A stretch of 64,000 bases of DNA, taken from NCBI GenBank assembly GCA_040081265.1, contig JBEBGV010000001.1, forward strand, positions 186,001 through 250,000, written 5' to 3'. The DNA is from JBEBGV01 sp040081265. GTDB taxonomy: Bacteria > Acidobacteriota > Vicinamibacteria > Vicinamibacterales > UBA2999. A model generated the notes under the pieces. The model searched no databases, was not told the DNA's origin, and saw nothing but the letters and a program-made list of their open reading frames with translations. Below are positions 48,082 to 56,924 of this stretch, one piece after another. Numbering within the stretch: the stretch's first letter is position 1; each line of letters begins with the position of its first letter. The translations under genes were made by a program, and so were the position numbers.

Positions 48082-49977
48082 GTGACTCGGCAGCCGTTCG
48101 TGATTCTTCTCGACGTGCTCGCCGCCGCCCTCGTGGGGCTCGTGGTCATCGTCATCGACACCGGCGGGTTCGTTGTTCGCGGCGCCGACTTTCGTCTGTC
48201 TGTCCAGACGCCGACGCGCGCGCTCGTTGCGCTCGGAATCGTGATTCTGGCGCGGGCCGTCTTCTTTCGCAGCAGTGGACTGCTGGGAATGTCGCTGTCA
48301 CGGTGGCGACAGGCGCTGCTTGCGCCGACTCGGACTGACCACTCCCAGACCAGCGCAGCACCTGGTCGATGGCGACGCGCTCTGATTGCGGCGCTGGGCC
48401 TCGCTCTCGGAACAGCCGCGCTCCTGCACGAGCAGGTGCTCCACCCATATTCGGTGCCCGACCATGGTGATCCCCTGTTCTCAGTGTGGCGGATGGGGTG
48501 GGTAACTCATGCGCTCGCGACCGACTCGGCTCAACTGTTCAACGCGAATATCTTTCACCCTCTTCAGCTGACGCTCACCCTGTCAGACCCGATTGTGCTG
48601 CCTGCGCTCGCGGGCGTGCCGCTGCGGCTACTCGGCTTCCACCCGGTTGTTGTCTACAACCTGCTGGTGTTCTCCGCATTCTGGTTGTCCGGAGTAGCGA
48701 CCTACCTGCTCGTCGAGCGGCTGACGGGCTCAGCGCGCGCCGCCTTTGTCTCTGGCCTGATCTACTCGACCTGCGCGTTTCGACTGGACCACTACAGCCA
48801 CCTTGAACTGCAGATGACGCAGTGGATGCCGTTCGCCCTCCTGGCGCTGCACATGTTGATCTCGACCGGCCGCTGGCCGTATGCCTTCGGACTGGCCCTC
48901 GCAGGCGTCGCGCAACTCTACTCGGGCATGTACTACGCTGTGTTCTTCCTCGTCTATGCGACCGTGATCGGCATTGGCATGGTCCTGGTACAGCGACCTT
49001 CAGTGAGGGTGCTCGCGCTGCCCGTGGTGTGTGCGACGGTGCTGGCTGGCGGCCTGGCGGTGCCGATGGTGCGCACGTTCACCGCGGCCGAACCCATCAA
49101 AGGCGAGCGATCCGTTGACGAGATCAGAAAGTACAGCGCAACCCCGATCGACTACGGCCGCCCCAACCGGATGAGCGCGGCGTGGAAGGATCGTCTGCTG
49201 CCATGGATCCCCGAGCGCTCGCTGTTTCCGGGCGCCGCGCCGCTCGTCTTCGGCGCGCTTGGCCTGGTGCCCCCCCTTGGCGCGATCCAGCTTGTTTACG
49301 CGGCCGGCCTCTTTACGTCGGTTGACGGCTCCTTCGGGTTGAACGGGCTGGTCTATCCGTATCTTCATCGATGGTTGTCGCCCTTCCGCGGCTTGCGATC
49401 TCCTGCGCGCTTCGGAGCGATTGTGAGCTTGACGCTCGCGATACTCTCTGGTTTCGGTGTTCGACGACTCCTGGACCGATGTCGATCGCACTCACCTGCC
49501 AATGTTGTCTTCAGCATCGTGATCGCCGCGGTGATGCTCGATGCCTGGCCCTCGCTTGGGCTGATCCCGGTCTGGCCTGAGCCACCCCGGATCTACACCT
49601 CGCTCGAGGGCAGATCAGATGTCGTGCTGGCGGAGTTTCCCGTTGTGCCAGGTGACGCTGCGTACAACGCGCCTTACATGTACTTCTCACTGTCGCATTG
49701 GGCGAAGACCGTCAATGGCTACAGCGGATTCATTCCGCAGTCGTACCTCGACGTGGCACCGACTCTCTGGGCATTTCCGTCCGATGAGTCGTTGGCGGTG
49801 TTGCGGCGCCGGGGCGTCACCCACGTCACGATGAACTGTGGCCTGCGATACGTGCAGATTGCCGAGTGCGAAGCAAGGCTCGCCCGGATGCACGCGATGG
49901 CGGGGCTGGAACTGGTCACCGAGGCCCAGTGGGAGAAGGAGCGCGTGGCGCTGTTCGCGCTCACCCCGCTGCCGTGA
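48082..49977 (+). CDS. Large polytopic membrane protein, GT-C/YfhO-like
   Basis: Integral membrane protein of 631 residues with about 11-13 helices. The first two helices (about 8-30 and 46-62) are followed by a stretch with DHGDPLFSVWRMGWV, reminiscent of the first extracytoplasmic loop of GT-C glycosyltransferases, where an Asp near the membrane is catalytic. Further family-like parts are RLDHYSHLELQMTQWMPF and SPFRGLRSPARFG. The last about 130 residues are soluble and extracytoplasmic. It probably transfers sugars from a lipid carrier or remodels surface polymers; the acceptor is unknown. It follows the porin-CotH pair on the same strand. Confidence 0.7.
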   Translation: MTRQPFVILLDVLAAALVGLVVIVIDTGGFVVRGADFRLSVQTPTRALVALGIVILARAVFFRSSGLLGMSLSRWRQALLAPTRTDHSQTSAAPGRWRRALIAALGLALGTAALLHEQVLHPYSVPDHGDPLFSVWRMGWVTHALATDSAQLFNANIFHPLQLTLTLSDPIVLPALAGVPLRLLGFHPVVVYNLLVFSAFWLSGVATYLLVERLTGSARAAFVSGLIYSTCAFRLDHYSHLELQMTQWMPFALLALHMLISTGRWPYAFGLALAGVAQLYSGMYYAVFFLVYATVIGIGMVLVQRPSVRVLALPVVCATVLAGGLAVPMVRTFTAAEPIKGERSVDEIRKYSATPIDYGRPNRMSAAWKDRLLPWIPERSLFPGAAPLVFGALGLVPPLGAIQLVYAAGLFTSVDGSFGLNGLVYPYLHRWLSPFRGLRSPARFGAIVSLTLAILSGFGVRRLLDRCRSHSPANVVFSIVIAAVMLDAWPSLGLIPVWPEPPRIYTSLEGRSDVVLAEFPVVPGDAAYNAPYMYFSLSHWAKTVNGYSGFIPQSYLDVAPTLWAFPSDESLAVLRRRGVTHVTMNCGLRYVQIAECEARLARMHAMAGLELVTEAQWEKERVALFALTPLP

Positions 49978-49994
49978 GCAGCGGGGACGCGGGG

Positions 49995-50849
49995 CTACTT
50001 GATGACAGGCTGACGAAACGCCGTGACCACGTAGACCAGCACCGGGGTTGGATCGCCGTGGACCCTCGCGGGTCGGAATGCGAGTCGCCGCACGGCGTCG
50101 AGCGAGGGTCCGTCGAGGCCGGGTGACGATCGCACGACCTGAGCGTCGACGATCGTTCCGGTGGTGCCTACTCGCAGTTCCGTGAGTACGACGCCATCAA
50201 AGAGCGACTGCGGCGGATAGAGAGGCATCATCAACGGCACGGCCGGGCCGGGGACCCCCTGCGAGGGAGAGCCGACGTCTTTCGGCATCTCGCCGAGGGT
50301 TATGGGAAAGAGGGCCGGTGGCCTGAAGAGTCCGACGACAAGGACTCCAGATTCTACAGCCCGTTGCGTCATGCGGTCGATTGGCTGACCAGGTGGGACT
50401 GCGTCTGCGTCCTCAGCAGGCTTGAACTGCCAGCCACGCACCGTGGCGATCATCTCCCGCGTAAAGGGCGGGGTATCGCGCAACGTGATGATGTCTGCCA
50501 CACGTCCGCCGTTGTCGACGATGAGTTCGAGGACAACTTCGCCGCCGCTCACGGCTTCCACGGGAATTCGCGGCAGCGCGCCCCCCTGAAAGGTCGCCGG
50601 GGTCACTGCGACGCGACGCGCGGCGAGATCTCCATCGTCAACCGACGCTGCTGTGGAAGGCGTTGAAGTGCCGAACGAGGACAGACCTTGCTCGGATGTA
50701 AGGTCGTCGTTGGTGAGCACGCGTGCCGGCGACGCAAGGGCCCTCCTGCGGGCGGCCTCATCCTGGGCGAGCTGTCCAAGCGACTGGGCGAGAGACGCCG
50801 TTGCGTTCAACAGCAACAGCAGGCCGACGATCGCGATGCTCGATTTCAT
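49995..50849 (-). CDS. Exported protein with TonB C-terminal-type domains
   Basis: Protein of 284 residues with a signal peptide (ending near SLAQS, residue 22) and two TonB_C-like beta-alpha-beta modules: about 105-150 (VVLELIVDNGGRVADIITLRD, ending WQFKPA) and about 210-275 (VVLTELRVGTTGTIVDAQVVRS, ending LAFRPARV). There is no transmembrane anchor beyond the signal peptide and no long Pro-rich stalk, so it is not a classical TonB. Such proteins are numerous in Acidobacteriota. The ATG at 50849 has GAGGTGA six bases upstream. It converges on the polytopic protein gene, 17 bases between stops. Confidence 0.83.
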   Translation of the reverse strand: MKSSIAIVGLLLLLNATASLAQSLGQLAQDEAARRRALASPARVLTNDDLTSEQGLSSFGTSTPSTAASVDDGDLAARRVAVTPATFQGGALPRIPVEAVSGGEVVLELIVDNGGRVADIITLRDTPPFTREMIATVRGWQFKPAEDADAVPPGQPIDRMTQRAVESGVLVVGLFRPPALFPITLGEMPKDVGSPSQGVPGPAVPLMMPLYPPQSLFDGVVLTELRVGTTGTIVDAQVVRSSPGLDGPSLDAVRRLAFRPARVHGDPTPVLVYVVTAFRQPVIK

Positions 50850-50933
50850 GCGGCTCACCTCAGAGACCGATGATTGCACCGGCCACCTGCGGTCGCAAGC
50901 TCGTCAGACGTCAAAAACGTGGTCGGCCGGCAC

Positions 50934-51566
50934 TTACGGTACCGTCAGTATCTTCCTTCCCTGCAGCACCGCCTCGGTCAGGACGAGCGGCACGGCCCAG
51001 CAGAACCAGCTCGCGGCAGCGATCTGCTCTTGTGCGGTGCCCACCTGCATCGCCGCCAGCAGGATGGTCAACGCGCGAAAACTGACAAAGCCTGTCGTCA
51101 CCACGTAGCTGCGAATCATCCACTCTTTGTGCTGCTCGAAGAGTTGGCGTTTGATGGCGACAAACGCGAGGCTCGTGGTGATGACCCACGCGGTGGCGAG
51201 CCCGGCGAGCCCGAAGCCGAAGACCCACCCGCCATCGGTGTTGAACGCGAGGTAGTAACCTGCGACTGCGCTGATCGCGACTGCGGCCATGTACGCGACA
51301 CCGACCCGGCGATGCACCGCCATCCGTCGATCGCTCAGTCCCAACCACAACTGCACCGGGCCCGTGAGCAATGCGACGATGCCGGTACTGATGTGGGCGA
51401 GCAGCCACCATCGTCTTGGCCGGTAGTCACCGAAGCGCGCCTCCGACAGGGTGAAATAGGGAAGCGCGGCAACGCTGATGAAGAGGATGCCCACGATGCC
51501 CACGAGCCAGAGAACCACCATAGTTCCGCGCAGCGCAGGGCGAGCGGCGGTAAGGGTCACACTCAT
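50934..51566 (-). CDS. DUF2306 membrane protein
   Basis: Integral membrane protein of 210 residues, DUF2306 family, with about six helices. Family stretches are the HISTGIVALLTGPVQLWLGLSDRR region with the following HRRVG, and HKEWMIRSYVVTTGFVSFR. The conserved His residues suggest ligand or heme binding as in other four-helix membrane proteins, but no function is established. The ATG at 51566 was chosen over the longer frame to 51599 because the latter lacks hydrophobic character. It lies 84 bases before the TonB-domain gene start, on the same strand. Confidence 0.78.
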   Translation of the reverse strand: MSVTLTAARPALRGTMVVLWLVGIVGILFISVAALPYFTLSEARFGDYRPRRWWLLAHISTGIVALLTGPVQLWLGLSDRRMAVHRRVGVAYMAAVAISAVAGYYLAFNTDGGWVFGFGLAGLATAWVITTSLAFVAIKRQLFEQHKEWMIRSYVVTTGFVSFRALTILLAAMQVGTAQEQIAAASWFCWAVPLVLTEAVLQGRKILTVP

Positions 51567-51645
51567 ATGCGGACGGATTCTTCCACAGTTGGCGACCATT
51601 CAAATTGGGGCATCTGACAGTGTTCTCTTTTGTCGATGACAGCGA

Positions 51646-51674
51646 TTGACACTCCAGATCCCGCTTCCTACAAT
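51646..51674 (+). promoter_or_regulatory. Near-consensus sigma-70 promoter
   Basis: TTGACA (51646-51651), a 17-base spacer and TACAAT (51669-51674): perfect -35, ideal spacing and one mismatch in the -10. It is the best housekeeping promoter in the window. Start of transcription would be near 51681, leaving a leader of about 127 bases before the small gene at 51808. The leader region 51675-51807 shows GC-rich self-complementary stretches but no structure I can name. Confidence 0.8.
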
Positions 51675-51807
51675 GTCCCTGCCTCGATGAGGCTAAACCC
51701 TTTCAGATGCACAGATTAGGCGCTCGATGGGAAGTGGATCTCCCCGGTCCGCGAACATCGGGAGCCGCCGCGGATCCCAGCCGTCGGCGGGTGTGAGAGG
51801 AGCAGAC

Positions 51808-52110
51808 ATGGATGACGTCGTGAACCGGTTCGCGAAAGAGCTGGCCGACGCGATCGCCGCTGCCATCGCCGACAACCCGCAGGTGGAATCGTGCCGCAAC
51901 CGCGCGCGCGATGCCGGCTACGACATGCGGGTTACGCTCGAAGCCGTGGTGGGATTCGTCAATCGCAGTACGGGCACGGCGGTGACCAAGGTGACGACGC
52001 CGGCACGGGTGTTACCGGCGCGTCGTCACTTCGAACTCACCACCAATGATCGACGGTTTCTGCGCTCGCTCCGCATCGGTGCGGACGAGGCGAAAGAAGC
52101 GGTTGAATAA
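51808..52110 (+). CDS. Small hypothetical protein with a strong promoter
   Basis: I recognise no family. The 100-residue product is soluble and without signal peptide: an N-terminal helical part (VVNRFAKELADAIAAAIADNP), then a region with CRNRARDAGYDMRVTLEAVVGF, and a basic C-terminus. The ATG at 51808 has GAGAGGAG about nine bases upstream. A near-consensus promoter and a leader of about 127 bases precede it, so it may be strongly expressed. It converges on gpmA with five bases between stops. The frame is open upstream to 51727 but without a ribosome site. Confidence 0.6.
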   Translation: MDDVVNRFAKELADAIAAAIADNPQVESCRNRARDAGYDMRVTLEAVVGFVNRSTGTAVTKVTTPARVLPARRHFELTTNDRRFLRSLRIGADEAKEAVE

Positions 52111-52115
52111 GGCGA

Positions 52116-52865
52116 CTAGTTGACGGTGCGGCCCTGGTTGGCAACAGCCGCGGCCGCCCGCTTCACCGCCTCCGCATCGCCCAGATAGAACTTCTGCAGC
52201 GGCTTCAGCTCGTCGTTGAGCAAGTACACGAGCGGAACTCCGGTGGGGATGTTCAGCTCCACGATCTCTTCTTCTGACACGTTGTCCAGATACTTCACCA
52301 GCGCGCGCAGGCTGTTGCCGTGCGCAGTGATCAGTGTCCGCTGCCCGGCCCTGATGCCTGGAGCGATGGTGTTGTGCCAATAGGGAAGAAAACGCGCCAC
52401 GGTGTCCTTCAGCGACTCGGCGAGCGGGATTTCGTGTTTCTTGAGAGACGCGTAGCGTCGGTCGTGTGAGGGGTGACGCGGATCTTCAGCGGTCAGCGGC
52501 GGCGGAGGAATGTCGTAGCTGCGCCGCCAGATCTTGACCTGCGCCTCGCTGTGCCTGGCGGCGGTCTCGGCCTTGTTGAGGCCCTGCAATGCCCCGTAGT
52601 GACGCTCGTTCAGGCGCCAGGATCGCTGCACCGGAACCCAGAGGAGGTCCATCTCATCGAGCGCCATCCACAGGGTGCGGATGGCGCGCTTCAACACGGA
52701 GGTGTGGGCGACGTCGAACTCGAACTTCTCCGCGGCCATCAGGCGCCCTGCTTCGCGCGCCTCCGCCCGGCCCTTGTCGCTGAGGTCTACGTCGGTCCAG
52801 CCGGTGAAGCGGTTTTCCTGATTCCACGTGCTCTCGCCGTGACGGAGCAGAACGAGTCGATACAT
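52116..52865 (-). CDS. gpmA: 2,3-bisphosphoglycerate-dependent phosphoglycerate mutase
   Basis: Glycolytic enzyme interconverting 3- and 2-phosphoglycerate, 249 residues as expected for GpmA. It has the phosphohistidine motif LLRHGESTWN (His near residue 9), NRFTGWTDVDLS, RSWRLNERHYGALQGLNK and the second catalytic His in LITAHGNSLRALVKYLDN. It follows eno by 14 bases on the same strand, so the two consecutive glycolytic steps are probably one transcript. The start lacks an obvious Shine-Dalgarno sequence. Confidence 0.95.
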   Translation of the reverse strand: MYRLVLLRHGESTWNQENRFTGWTDVDLSDKGRAEAREAGRLMAAEKFEFDVAHTSVLKRAIRTLWMALDEMDLLWVPVQRSWRLNERHYGALQGLNKAETAARHSEAQVKIWRRSYDIPPPPLTAEDPRHPSHDRRYASLKKHEIPLAESLKDTVARFLPYWHNTIAPGIRAGQRTLITAHGNSLRALVKYLDNVSEEEIVELNIPTGVPLVYLLNDELKPLQKFYLGDAEAVKRAAAAVANQGRTVN

Positions 52866-52879
52866 GAGCGTGTGCGGTC

Positions 52880-54184
52880 CTATGATCCGCCGAGCTGCTT
52901 CAGCGCGCTGCGCCCGGCGTAAATGCCGGAGGTTCCCAGCTCCTCTTCTATGCGCAGTAACTGGTTGTACTTGGCGATGCGATCACTTCGGCTGGCCGAG
53001 CCCGTCTTGATCTGCCCGGCGCTGGTGCCGACCGCCAGGTCAGCAATCGTGCTGTCCTCTGTTTCGCCGGATCGGTGCGAGATGATCGTCGAGTAGCCGG
53101 CATCGCGCGCAATGTTGATCGCGTCGAGCGTCTCCGACACCGTACCAATCTGATTGAGCTTCACGAGCAACGCATTGCCCACGCCGTCCTCGATGCCTCG
53201 ACGGAGGATGACGGGGTTGGTCACGAACACATCGTCACCAACGAGCTGGATTCTGTTGCCGAGGGCCCGTGTCAGGGTTTGCCAGCCGCTCCAGTCGCCT
53301 TCGGCCACGCCGTCCTCAATCGAGATGATCGGGTAGTTGTTGACCCAGTCGGTGTAGAGCTCGACCATTTCGGCCGATGTGCGGGTCGGTTCACCCGACT
53401 TGCTGAACACGTACTTGCCCTTGTTCCACAACTCACTCGAGGCGACGTCGAGGGCGATGAAGACGTCGCTGCCTGCATTGAGCCCCACGGCGGCAATCGC
53501 CTGCATCACAACGTCGAGCGCTTCACGGTTTGACCGCAGGTTCGGCGCAAAACCGCCTTCGTCGCCGACCCCGGTCGACTGTCCGGCTTTCTTCAGGATC
53601 GACCGCAGGGCATGAAAAATCTCGGTACCCGAGCGCAACGCCTCGGAGAACGACGGCATGCCGACGGGCATCACCATGAACTCCTGGAAGTCCACGCTGC
53701 TGTCGGCGTGTGCGCCCCCGTTGAGGATGTTCATCATCGGCACGGGCAGCACGTATTTTCCATCGGTGCGGCCGCGGCCACTCAGTTGGGCCAGGTGGGC
53801 GTATAGCGGCAGGCCGGCGGCGGAGGCTGCGGCCCGGGCGACGGCCATCGACACGCCAAGCAGGGCGTTTGCGCCCAGGCGGCTCTTGGTCGGCGTCCCG
53901 TCGAGGGCAATGAGCGTGTCGTCGACCAGCCGCTGGTCGAGCGCGACGCCGGACAGGGCCGCGGCGATCTCGTTGTTAATGTGGCTGACCGCCTTGCGGA
54001 CGCCCTTCCCCAGGTAGCGTGACTTGTCGCCATCGCGCAGTTCGAGAGCTTCGCGTTCCCCGGTTGACGCTCCCGACGGAACCGCGGCCCGCCCGAAAAT
54101 GCCTCCAGCCCGCACATCTGCTTCGACCGTCGGGTTGCCCCGCGAATCGAGAATCTCCCGCCCATGAACCGCCGTTATCTGCAC
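52880..54184 (-). CDS. eno: Enolase
   Basis: Converts 2-phosphoglycerate to phosphoenolpyruvate, also part of RNA degradosomes in some bacteria. The protein has 434 residues and all hallmarks: ITAVHGREILDSRGNPTVE at the start, GGAHADSSVDFQEFMVMP, the metal-binding ISIEDGVAEGDW and VGDDVFVTN, LLVKLNQIGTVSE with the catalytic Lys, and SHRSGETEDSTIADLAVG. The start is GTG at 54184 with AGGGAG upstream; the longer frame to 54247 lacks both a site and conservation. It is placed between glgC (95 bases upstream) and gpmA (14 bases downstream), all minus strand. Confidence 0.96.
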   Translation of the reverse strand: MQITAVHGREILDSRGNPTVEADVRAGGIFGRAAVPSGASTGEREALELRDGDKSRYLGKGVRKAVSHINNEIAAALSGVALDQRLVDDTLIALDGTPTKSRLGANALLGVSMAVARAAASAAGLPLYAHLAQLSGRGRTDGKYVLPVPMMNILNGGAHADSSVDFQEFMVMPVGMPSFSEALRSGTEIFHALRSILKKAGQSTGVGDEGGFAPNLRSNREALDVVMQAIAAVGLNAGSDVFIALDVASSELWNKGKYVFSKSGEPTRTSAEMVELYTDWVNNYPIISIEDGVAEGDWSGWQTLTRALGNRIQLVGDDVFVTNPVILRRGIEDGVGNALLVKLNQIGTVSETLDAINIARDAGYSTIISHRSGETEDSTIADLAVGTSAGQIKTGSASRSDRIAKYNQLLRIEEELGTSGIYAGRSALKQLGGS

Positions 54185-54279
54185 CTGTGCTCCCTGAAGT
54201 GACCGGCGGACCCAGACGCCCGCCCAACGTACCGCATACCCGTTCAATCGTCCTGATGAGGCGCCTTCTTCTATTCCCG

Positions 54280-55563
54280 CTAGTTCGTAGTGCTTTGGTC
54301 AGCCTCCGCCTCGGCGAGAAGCGCCTCTTCGGAAATCGGCCCGATAAACGGCTCGTCTTCGGCCGTGACGACCACCACCCCGCCGTCGGTCACGGCGTGA
54401 CGCCGACGGTCCTCCTCCGCGTTGAATCCAATCACCGCTCCACGAGGGATCAGGACGTCGCGGTCGATGATCGTTCGGCGGAGCTTCACATGGCGACCCA
54501 CCCGGACGTTGGGCATCAGGATCGACCCTTCAATCTCGCAGAAGCTGTGCACGCGCACGTTCGGACACAGGATGCTGCCCGTCACGCGGCTGCCCGAGAC
54601 GATGCATCCCGACGAGATCACCGAATCGAGCGCCTGACCGCACCGGCGGCCGTCCTCCGCGAACACAAACTTCGCCGGCGGCGCCTGCGGCTGGTAGGTC
54701 CGCAGCGGCCACTCCGGATCGTAGAGGTTGAACTCGGGTGTGACGTGGCAGAGGTCCATGCTCGCCTCGTAGTACGCGTCGAGCGTGCCGATGTCTCTCC
54801 AGTACTTCGCCGATTTCTTGTTTTCGTCGTAGAAACGATAAGAAAACACCGGCGCAGAGTGAATCAGTGCCGGAATGATGTTGCGGCCAAAATCGTGCTG
54901 GCTCTCCGTCCGCGGGGCGTCGTCTTCGAGCGAGCGGATCAGGACGTCCGCCCGGAAGATGTAGATGCCCATCGAGGCAAGTGCCACATCCGGTGAGCCG
55001 GGTACCGGCGCCGGCTGTCTTGGTTTCTCCTCGAAACCTGTGACGCGGTCATGCTCGTCCACGGCGACGATGCCGAAGCGCGACGCCTCAGCGACTGGCA
55101 CCTCGATGGTCGCCAGCGTCACGTCGGCGCCCCGTTCGACGTGGAAGCGGAGCATCTTCGCGTAGTCCATCTTGTAGACGTGATCGCCTGACAGCACGAT
55201 GACGTGGCTCGGGGACTCCCGGGCGATGGAGTAGAGGTTCTGGAAGACCGCGTCAGCGGTGCCGAGGTACCAGTGCTCGCCGACCCGCTTCTGAGGTGGG
55301 AGCATCTCGATGAACTCGCCGAGTTCCTCGGACACCACGTTCCAGCCCATCCGGATATGCCGACTGAGCGAAAGGGATTTGTACTGGGTGGCGATGAAGA
55401 TCCGGCGCAGCCCGGAATTGATGCAATTGCTGAGGGTGAAATCGATGATCCGGTACGGTCCGCCGAAGTAAACCGCCGGCTTGGCGCGTTCTCGGGTCAG
55501 CGGCGACAGGCGTTCGCCGACGCCCCCCGCCAGAAGAATCACCAGGATGTCGTCGAGGTTCAT
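54280..55563 (-). CDS. glgC: Glucose-1-phosphate adenylyltransferase
   Basis: Makes ADP-glucose, the donor for glycogen, from glucose 1-phosphate and ATP. The 427 residues start with the nucleotide-binding ILLAGGVGERLSPLTRERAKPAVYF pattern (about residues 8-32, given in part), then LSGDHVYKMDY with catalytic Asp, GFEEKP and a left-handed beta-helix at the C-terminus. The ATG at 55563 matches the family N-terminus. It runs towards eno and gpmA and may be in one transcript with them. With malQ at 14184 it indicates a glycogen pathway; glgA and glgB are outside the window. Confidence 0.94.
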   Translation of the reverse strand: MNLDDILVILLAGGVGERLSPLTRERAKPAVYFGGPYRIIDFTLSNCINSGLRRIFIATQYKSLSLSRHIRMGWNVVSEELGEFIEMLPPQKRVGEHWYLGTADAVFQNLYSIARESPSHVIVLSGDHVYKMDYAKMLRFHVERGADVTLATIEVPVAEASRFGIVAVDEHDRVTGFEEKPRQPAPVPGSPDVALASMGIYIFRADVLIRSLEDDAPRTESQHDFGRNIIPALIHSAPVFSYRFYDENKKSAKYWRDIGTLDAYYEASMDLCHVTPEFNLYDPEWPLRTYQPQAPPAKFVFAEDGRRCGQALDSVISSGCIVSGSRVTGSILCPNVRVHSFCEIEGSILMPNVRVGRHVKLRRTIIDRDVLIPRGAVIGFNAEEDRRRHAVTDGGVVVVTAEDEPFIGPISEEALLAEAEADQSTTN

Positions 55564-55671
55564 GCGCGAACGGGCCGTCCGAACCTGAAAGGGGAACCGA
55601 AGCAGCATGATACCACGCGACTGAACCGGTAAGCGGGCCACATCTCCATGCGATCCAGTAATTTAAGAGCG

Positions 55672-55701
55672 TTGACTTGCCTTTGGGAGAATGCCTATGA
55701 T
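55672..55701 (+). promoter_or_regulatory. Sigma-70-type promoter of the exported protein-TonB receptor pair
   Basis: TTGACT (55672-55677), an 18-base spacer and TATGAT (55696-55701) match -35 and -10 boxes well. Start of transcription near 55708 would leave about 70 bases before the ATG at 55777. It lies in the gap between divergent glgC and the plus-strand gene. Confidence 0.65.
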
Positions 55702-55776
55702 CAGCCGGTTCTGCTCCTGCCAGGGCGGGAGTGTCTCTATTAGATTCCGCGAGATTTTCAAGTGAGGCATGGGGTC

Positions 55777-56895
55777 ATGAATATTCGTCGAGTCGTCACG
55801 CTGTCCATGGCCCTTGTGGTCTTCGCGAGCGCGACATCAACACTGTTGGCGCAGCGAGGGGGCCGTGGTGGCGCTCCGAACGTGGCCGCGCAGCGTGAGG
55901 AACAGCAGCGCAACAAGAATCAGCAGGCCGACGTCGTAGCGATCAACCAGATGCTGGCGGCGGCAACCACCGCGCAGCCGGTGAGTCCGACGAGCACGGC
56001 GGCCGACGAGCAGCAGGGCGCCGTCAAGGTCACCTGGGAGATGAACCACTTCATCAAGGGCCAGGGTGGGCTGGCGTACGTGCCGTTCACCATCGTGGTC
56101 GACCGGGCGGCGCTGACGTCGGAAAAGGTTGTCGTGACCCTGCGCGCGGTCAACAAGAACGCGCCAGCAGCCCCGGCCGCGGCGGCCCCTCCAGCCGACA
56201 ACCGCAATAACCGCAATCAGCCTGCTGCCGCGCCCGCGCCGATGTACGCCTGGAACGACTTCGACTTCTTGTCCCTCAAAGACGATGGCAAGGTGTCGCG
56301 GGCGATGATGCTGCCAGCGGGCGACTACGACCTGTTCGTCGTTGTCAAGGATCAGTCAAACGGTGACAACAAGCAGATGCCGAAATCGGGCATGCTCCGC
56401 AGGAAGCTCTCGGTGCCTGATTTTTCGAAGACCGAGCTCATGACGAGCAGCGTGCTCCTGGGCGGCATCGATGAACTGCCCTCAGCCCTCCCAGCCAATC
56501 AGCAGCGCGAGAACCCCTACACGTTCGGGCCCATGAAGGTGACCCCGACGGTGAACGGCAAGTTCGCGAAGACCTCAGAGCTGGCGCTCATCTTCTGGAT
56601 CTATGGCGCTGGAACTGACGCGATTTCGCGCCGTCCGAACCTGACGGTCGACTACAGCTTCTACCAGAAGAACGCGGACGGTACCGAGAAGTACTTCAAC
56701 AAGACCGCGCCTCAGGAGCTCAACTCGATGACGCTGCCGCCGGAGATGGATGGCAGCACGGGACTTCCCGGAGTCATGTCTGTGCCGATGATGGTGTTCC
56801 CGGCCGCCGACTACCGGCTCGAGATCAAGGTGTCAGACAAGGCGTCGGGCAAGACGGTGACGCAGAATCTGAACTTCACAGTGAACCCTTCGTAG
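55777..56895 (+). CDS. Exported hypothetical protein preceding the TonB-dependent receptor
   Basis: I recognise no named family. The 372-residue product has a signal peptide ending near TLLAQ (about residue 25), a Gln/Asn-rich segment (about 30-55), a beta-rich domain (about 75-115), an Ala/Pro/Asn-rich linker (about 125-150, AAPPADNRNNRNQPAAAP), and a second beta-rich part with a terminal Ig-like strand set (DYRLEIKVSDKASGKTVTQNLNFTV). It looks like a secreted or periplasmic partner. It lies 29 bases before the receptor start at 56925 and both probably use the promoter at 55672. ATG at 55777 is preferred to GTG at 55762. Confidence 0.65.
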   Translation: MNIRRVVTLSMALVVFASATSTLLAQRGGRGGAPNVAAQREEQQRNKNQQADVVAINQMLAAATTAQPVSPTSTAADEQQGAVKVTWEMNHFIKGQGGLAYVPFTIVVDRAALTSEKVVVTLRAVNKNAPAAPAAAAPPADNRNNRNQPAAAPAPMYAWNDFDFLSLKDDGKVSRAMMLPAGDYDLFVVVKDQSNGDNKQMPKSGMLRRKLSVPDFSKTELMTSSVLLGGIDELPSALPANQQRENPYTFGPMKVTPTVNGKFAKTSELALIFWIYGAGTDAISRRPNLTVDYSFYQKNADGTEKYFNKTAPQELNSMTLPPEMDGSTGLPGVMSVPMMVFPAADYRLEIKVSDKASGKTVTQNLNFTVNPS

Positions 56896-56924
56896 CTGCA
56901 ATGTCGAACGCCGGAGGTATGCCC

